In this document: piece after piece, positions 61,402 through 64,000 of the stretch
How positions within the stretch are numbered: position 1 is the first letter of the stretch
Layout: each line of letters begins with the position of its first letter
NCBI GenBank assembly: GCA_035524095.1
Contig: DATKPK010000189.1
Location: 1-64,000, forward strand
From: DATJUF01 sp035524095
GTDB lineage: Bacteria > Desulfobacterota > Binatia > Binatales > Binataceae
Length of the DNA: 64,000 bases
Reading direction: 5' to 3'
Translations under genes and position numbers: made by a program
The notes under the pieces: model-generated
What the model was told of the DNA's origin: nothing
The model's database searches: none
The model's input: only the letters and a program-made list of their open reading frames with translations

Positions 61402-62679
61402 ATGCTGGATATCAAATTGATGCGCGAGCAGTCCGCGTTCGTGAAGACGGAACTGGCCAAGGCTGGCGTCGACGAGGCTGAGGTGGATCGCGTGCTGGCA
61501 TCCGACGCGGAGCGCCGTCGGCTGCAATTCGAGTTGGACGAACTGCGTGCTCGCCGTACTCGCGAATCGAAGGAACTCGGCAAAATGGCGCCCGACGTGC
61601 GTGAGGTGAAGCGGGCCGAGATGCGGGAGTTGGGGGATCGCATCAGCGCGGGCGAACAGAAGCTCGGCGAGGTCGAGCGCACTTTCACCGATCTGATGAT
61701 GAGCCTGCGCAACCTGCCGCGTCCGTACGTGCCGGTCGGACAAAGCGAAGCGGACAATAGAGTCGTCCGCAGCGAAGGCGAGCCTCGCCAATTCGACTTC
61801 AAGCCGCAACCTCATTGGGAGATCGGCGAGCGGCTCGGAATTATCGATTTCGAGCGCGGCGTGAAGCTGGCGGGGACTCGCTTTTACGTCCTGAAGGGCT
61901 TGGGGGCGCGGCTGGAACGAGCGCTGATCGCTTTTATGCTTGATCTGAAGACGCAGGAGCAGGGTTACCTCGAGGTGGCACCGCCGCTGATGGTCAACAC
62001 GGCGACGGCGACTAGCACAGGCCATTTGCCGAAAAACGCAGACACGATGTACAGGGATATCGAGGAGGATTACTGGTTTATCCCGACCGCCGAATTGCCG
62101 CTTACCAGCCTCTACCGCGACGAAATCCTCGACAATGCTACCTTGCCGCAATATTTGACGGCATATACGCCTTGTTTTCGCCGTGAGAAGATGTCGGCCG
62201 GCCGCGACGTTCGCGGGATTAAGCGCGGGCATCAGTTCGACAAGGTTGAGATGGTCAAGCTGGTTCGGCCGGAGTCCTCAGATGGGGAACTCGATAAACT
62301 GGTCAAGGATGCGTGCGAGATCTGCCGGCGTCTGGAGATCCCTTTTCGAGTATTGCAGCTATGTACGGGTGATTTGAGCTTCGCCAGTGCGGCGACCTAC
62401 GATATCGAGATGTGGGCACCGGGACTCGGCGAATGGCTCGAAGTCAGCTCGTGTTCGAACTGCACTGACTTTCAGATGCGCCGAGCCAATATCCGCTATC
62501 GGCCTGAAAAAGGCGGCAAGACCGAGTTCTTACATGCGTTGAACGGTTCAGGCCTCGGATTACCGCGGACCCTGATTGCGGTGCTCGAAAATTATCAACA
62601 GGCTGACGGGAGCGTGGTTATTCCCCGGGTCTTGCGGCCCTATATGGCTGGCGCCGAGATAATTCGAGAGTCCCGATAA
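61402..62679 (+). CDS. serS: Seryl-tRNA synthetase
   Basis: Class II aminoacyl-tRNA synthetase charging tRNA(Ser). The N-terminal antiparallel coiled coil covers residues about 27-105. The catalytic core follows with TAELPLTSLYRDEIL, motif 2 in CFRREKMSAGRDVRGIKRGHQF and motif 3 in GSGLGLPRTLIAVLENYQ. The 425-residue length is standard. The ATG abuts the yraN stop, so the two are coupled. Confidence 0.98.
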   Translation: MLDIKLMREQSAFVKTELAKAGVDEAEVDRVLASDAERRRLQFELDELRARRTRESKELGKMAPDVREVKRAEMRELGDRISAGEQKLGEVERTFTDLMMSLRNLPRPYVPVGQSEADNRVVRSEGEPRQFDFKPQPHWEIGERLGIIDFERGVKLAGTRFYVLKGLGARLERALIAFMLDLKTQEQGYLEVAPPLMVNTATATSTGHLPKNADTMYRDIEEDYWFIPTAELPLTSLYRDEILDNATLPQYLTAYTPCFRREKMSAGRDVRGIKRGHQFDKVEMVKLVRPESSDGELDKLVKDACEICRRLEIPFRVLQLCTGDLSFASAATYDIEMWAPGLGEWLEVSSCSNCTDFQMRRANIRYRPEKGGKTEFLHALNGSGLGLPRTLIAVLENYQQADGSVVIPRVLRPYMAGAEIIRESR

Positions 62680-62735
62680 AGCTTGCTTGGTCAAGCGTTC
62701 AATTAAAGCGACTGCTTCACCTTCTCTTCTCCTTC

Positions 62736-62753
62736 ATGTAACGAGACTGTAAC
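62736..62753 (+). promoter_or_regulatory. Pho-box-like direct repeat upstream of pstC
   Basis: ATGTAAC at 62736-62742 and CTGTAAC at 62747-62753 are separated by four bases, giving the 11-base periodicity of PhoB binding sites (consensus CTGTCAT, 4 bases, CTGTCAT). It lies 75 bases before the pstC start, consistent with phosphate-starvation control. Confidence 0.5.
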
Positions 62754-62828
62754 AAACATGGGGTATGGTTCACACGAGTGGTTGTGAGGCGGGTATTTCC
62801 CTGTTCGAGACGGTAAAGAGCATCTCAC

Positions 62829-63827
62829 TTGAGTCAATTATCTGAAACAGTAGCTGAGGGAATCCATCCCCGGACGAAATCCCGAACGATCCGGACACGC
62901 GAATTTGGACCGACTGGCGCGGGCGACAAGGTTTTCAACCTCACGACCCTGATGCTGGCAATTCTGATTCTCGCGATTCTGATTGGAATCACGATTCAGT
63001 TGATCATCGGCGCGATGCCATCGATCAAGGCGTTCGGATTCGGTTTTCTGGTGAGCACTGATTGGGATCCCTCGAACGATGTTTACGGTGCCCTGCCGTT
63101 CATTTATGGAACGGTGGTGTCATCGGCGCTGGCGCTTCTGATCGCAGTGCCGCTCAGCCTTGGCGTCGCACTGTGCCTCAGCGAGATGGCTCCCGACTGG
63201 CTCAGCCATAAGCTTGGATTCCTGGTCGAGTTGCTGGCGGCGATTCCGAGCGTGGTCTACGGCTTGTGGGGCATCTTTGTCGCCGGGCCCTGGTTGCGCG
63301 ATCACGTCGACCCGCCGCTAGCAAAATACTTCGGCTTTCTGCCCTTATTTCAAGGACCGCATATCTCGGTCAGCATGCTGACCGCGTCGGTCGTACTGGC
63401 AATCATGGTATTGCCGTACATCTCGGCCGTCTGCACCGACGTCTTTCGTGTAGTGCCGCAGACGCAGCGTGAAGCAGCTTACGCCTTGGGCGCCACCAAG
63501 TGGGAGATGGTTAGGATGGCGGTGCTGCCCTTTGGCGTGTCCGGGGTGATTGGCGCGATTATCTTGGGACTGGCGCGGGCGCTCGGCGAAACGATCGCGG
63601 TCGCGATGGTAATCGGGAACCGGGCCGAAATCTCGGCGTCGCTGTTCATGCCGTCGTCGACGCTGGCGAGCGTGATCGCCAACGAGTTTGTTGAGGCTAC
63701 GTCGGACCTGAATCTGGCCTCTCTGGTGGAGCTGGGCCTGGTGCTGCTGGTGCTGGGGCTAATTCTCAACATCGGCGCCCGGATGTTGGTAATTCGGGCG
63801 ACACAGGGCCGTTACGAGAGGGCATAG
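62829..63827 (+). CDS. pstC: Phosphate ABC transporter permease PstC
   Basis: Inner-membrane permease subunit of the high-affinity phosphate importer PstSCAB. 332 residues with six membrane segments; the first is LTTLMLAILILAILIGITIQ. FLVSTDWDPSNDVYGALPFIYGT is a hallmark of PstC, and the ABC-permease EAA loop is REAAYALGATKWEMV followed by ARALGETIAVAMVIGN. The start is TTG at 62829 with weak AAAGAG upstream. pstA follows by two bases. No pstS lies upstream; serS is the neighbour instead. Confidence 0.95.
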   Translation: MSQLSETVAEGIHPRTKSRTIRTREFGPTGAGDKVFNLTTLMLAILILAILIGITIQLIIGAMPSIKAFGFGFLVSTDWDPSNDVYGALPFIYGTVVSSALALLIAVPLSLGVALCLSEMAPDWLSHKLGFLVELLAAIPSVVYGLWGIFVAGPWLRDHVDPPLAKYFGFLPLFQGPHISVSMLTASVVLAIMVLPYISAVCTDVFRVVPQTQREAAYALGATKWEMVRMAVLPFGVSGVIGAIILGLARALGETIAVAMVIGNRAEISASLFMPSSTLASVIANEFVEATSDLNLASLVELGLVLLVLGLILNIGARMLVIRATQGRYERA

Positions 63828-63829
63828 CG

Positions 63830-64000
63830 ATGGCTCGAACTAACGTATCGTTGCGCCGTGATCGTTACCGCCAGCTGAAGAGCAAGTTCATGGTCGGCCT
63901 CACGATTGGCGCTACCGTATTGGCCTTGATCCCATTATTCCTCGTGCTCGGCTATCTACTCAGCAAAGGATTCACCAGCCTTAATTGGGATTTCTTTACC
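63830..64000 (+). CDS. pstA: Phosphate ABC transporter permease PstA (partial, cut by window edge)
   Basis: The first 57 residues of the second permease subunit are present, starting MARTNVSLRRDRYRQLKSKF. They include the first membrane helix (ATVLALIPLFLVLGYLL) and the PstA-like SKGFTSLNWDFFT. It starts two bases after the pstC stop. The remaining about 80% lies beyond the right edge, where pstB and phoU would be expected. Confidence 0.88.
   Translation, partial: MARTNVSLRRDRYRQLKSKFMVGLTIGATVLALIPLFLVLGYLLSKGFTSLNWDFFT

Noticed and set aside
1..64000. tRNA, rRNA, CRISPR arrays, insertion sequences, prophage
   Set aside because: Looked for T-loop motifs, regular spaced repeats, transposase signatures and phage structural genes; none found by eye. 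A dedicated scan could still reveal a divergent tRNA.

Overview
The window comes from a Gram-negative bacterium: it carries a TolC-type outer-membrane protein, an Omp85/BamA-type barrel, lipoproteins and multihaem cytochromes. Base composition is GC-rich and GTG/TTG starts are frequent. The chromosome is dense, with no insertion sequences, CRISPR arrays or tRNA/rRNA genes that I could see. Acyl-CoA dehydrogenases, CaiB/BaiF CoA-transferases, an LLM-type (probably F420-dependent) oxidoreductase, mycobacterial-type amidohydrolase and inositol-phosphate synthase genes, and a bd oxidase suggest an aerobic or microaerobic soil organism of the deltaproteobacterial/Binatota kind. That placement is inference from gene content only.

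Layout. 1-6 kb: fluoride channel fluC (cut by the left edge), a TolC-family protein, a secreted Cys-rich protein, a histidine phosphatase, a zinc ribbon, recO and a MoxR/RavA-type ATPase. 6.1-11.5 kb: a CoA-transferase followed by a tightly packed tldD - tldE - (2-oxoglutarate dioxygenase + PqqD-like domain) cassette, the best candidate here for an undescribed peptide-modifying system. 11.5-16.4 kb: a MORN-like lipoprotein, a ThDP enzyme, a BamA-like barrel and a zinc phospholipase C-like protein. 16.4-19.8 kb: type-4 uracil-DNA glycosylase, then an NfeD protease/stomatin pair. 19.8-30.5 kb: acnA, small exported and flavin-binding proteins, cydA-cydB behind ackA, a gene-free stretch with the potential of a structured RNA, an aldo/keto reductase, a secreted Cys-rich protein and a TetR regulator.

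30.9-40.7 kb: a NodU/CmcH-type carbamoyltransferase, a KefB-like antiporter, an alpha/beta hydrolase, and a three-gene electron-transfer module on the minus strand: a protein with two cyclic-nucleotide-type domains and four [4Fe-4S] clusters, a membrane protein with paired histidines, and a nonahaem cytochrome c fused to a flavoprotein. 40.8-57.4 kb: a glycine-rich RNA-binding protein, then mostly catabolic or accessory genes (hydrolase, CoA-transferase, acyl-CoA dehydrogenases, LLM oxidoreductase, ferritin-like protein, HTH-citrate synthase fusion, TauD-type dioxygenase, zinc alcohol dehydrogenase, amidohydrolase, tandem cupredoxin), with housekeeping coaBC and ino1 among them. 57.5-64 kb: gatCAB, yraN-serS, and pstC-pstA (the latter cut by the right edge) preceded by a Pho-box-like repeat.

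Functional links: acnA, the citrate synthase homologue, ackA, cydAB and the multihaem module all concern central carbon flow and respiration. The CoA-transferases, dehydrogenases, dioxygenase and amidohydrolase look like substrate-specific catabolism whose substrates cannot be read from sequence. The two most unusual assemblies are the TldD/TldE/dioxygenase-PqqD cassette and the nonahaem-flavoprotein module.
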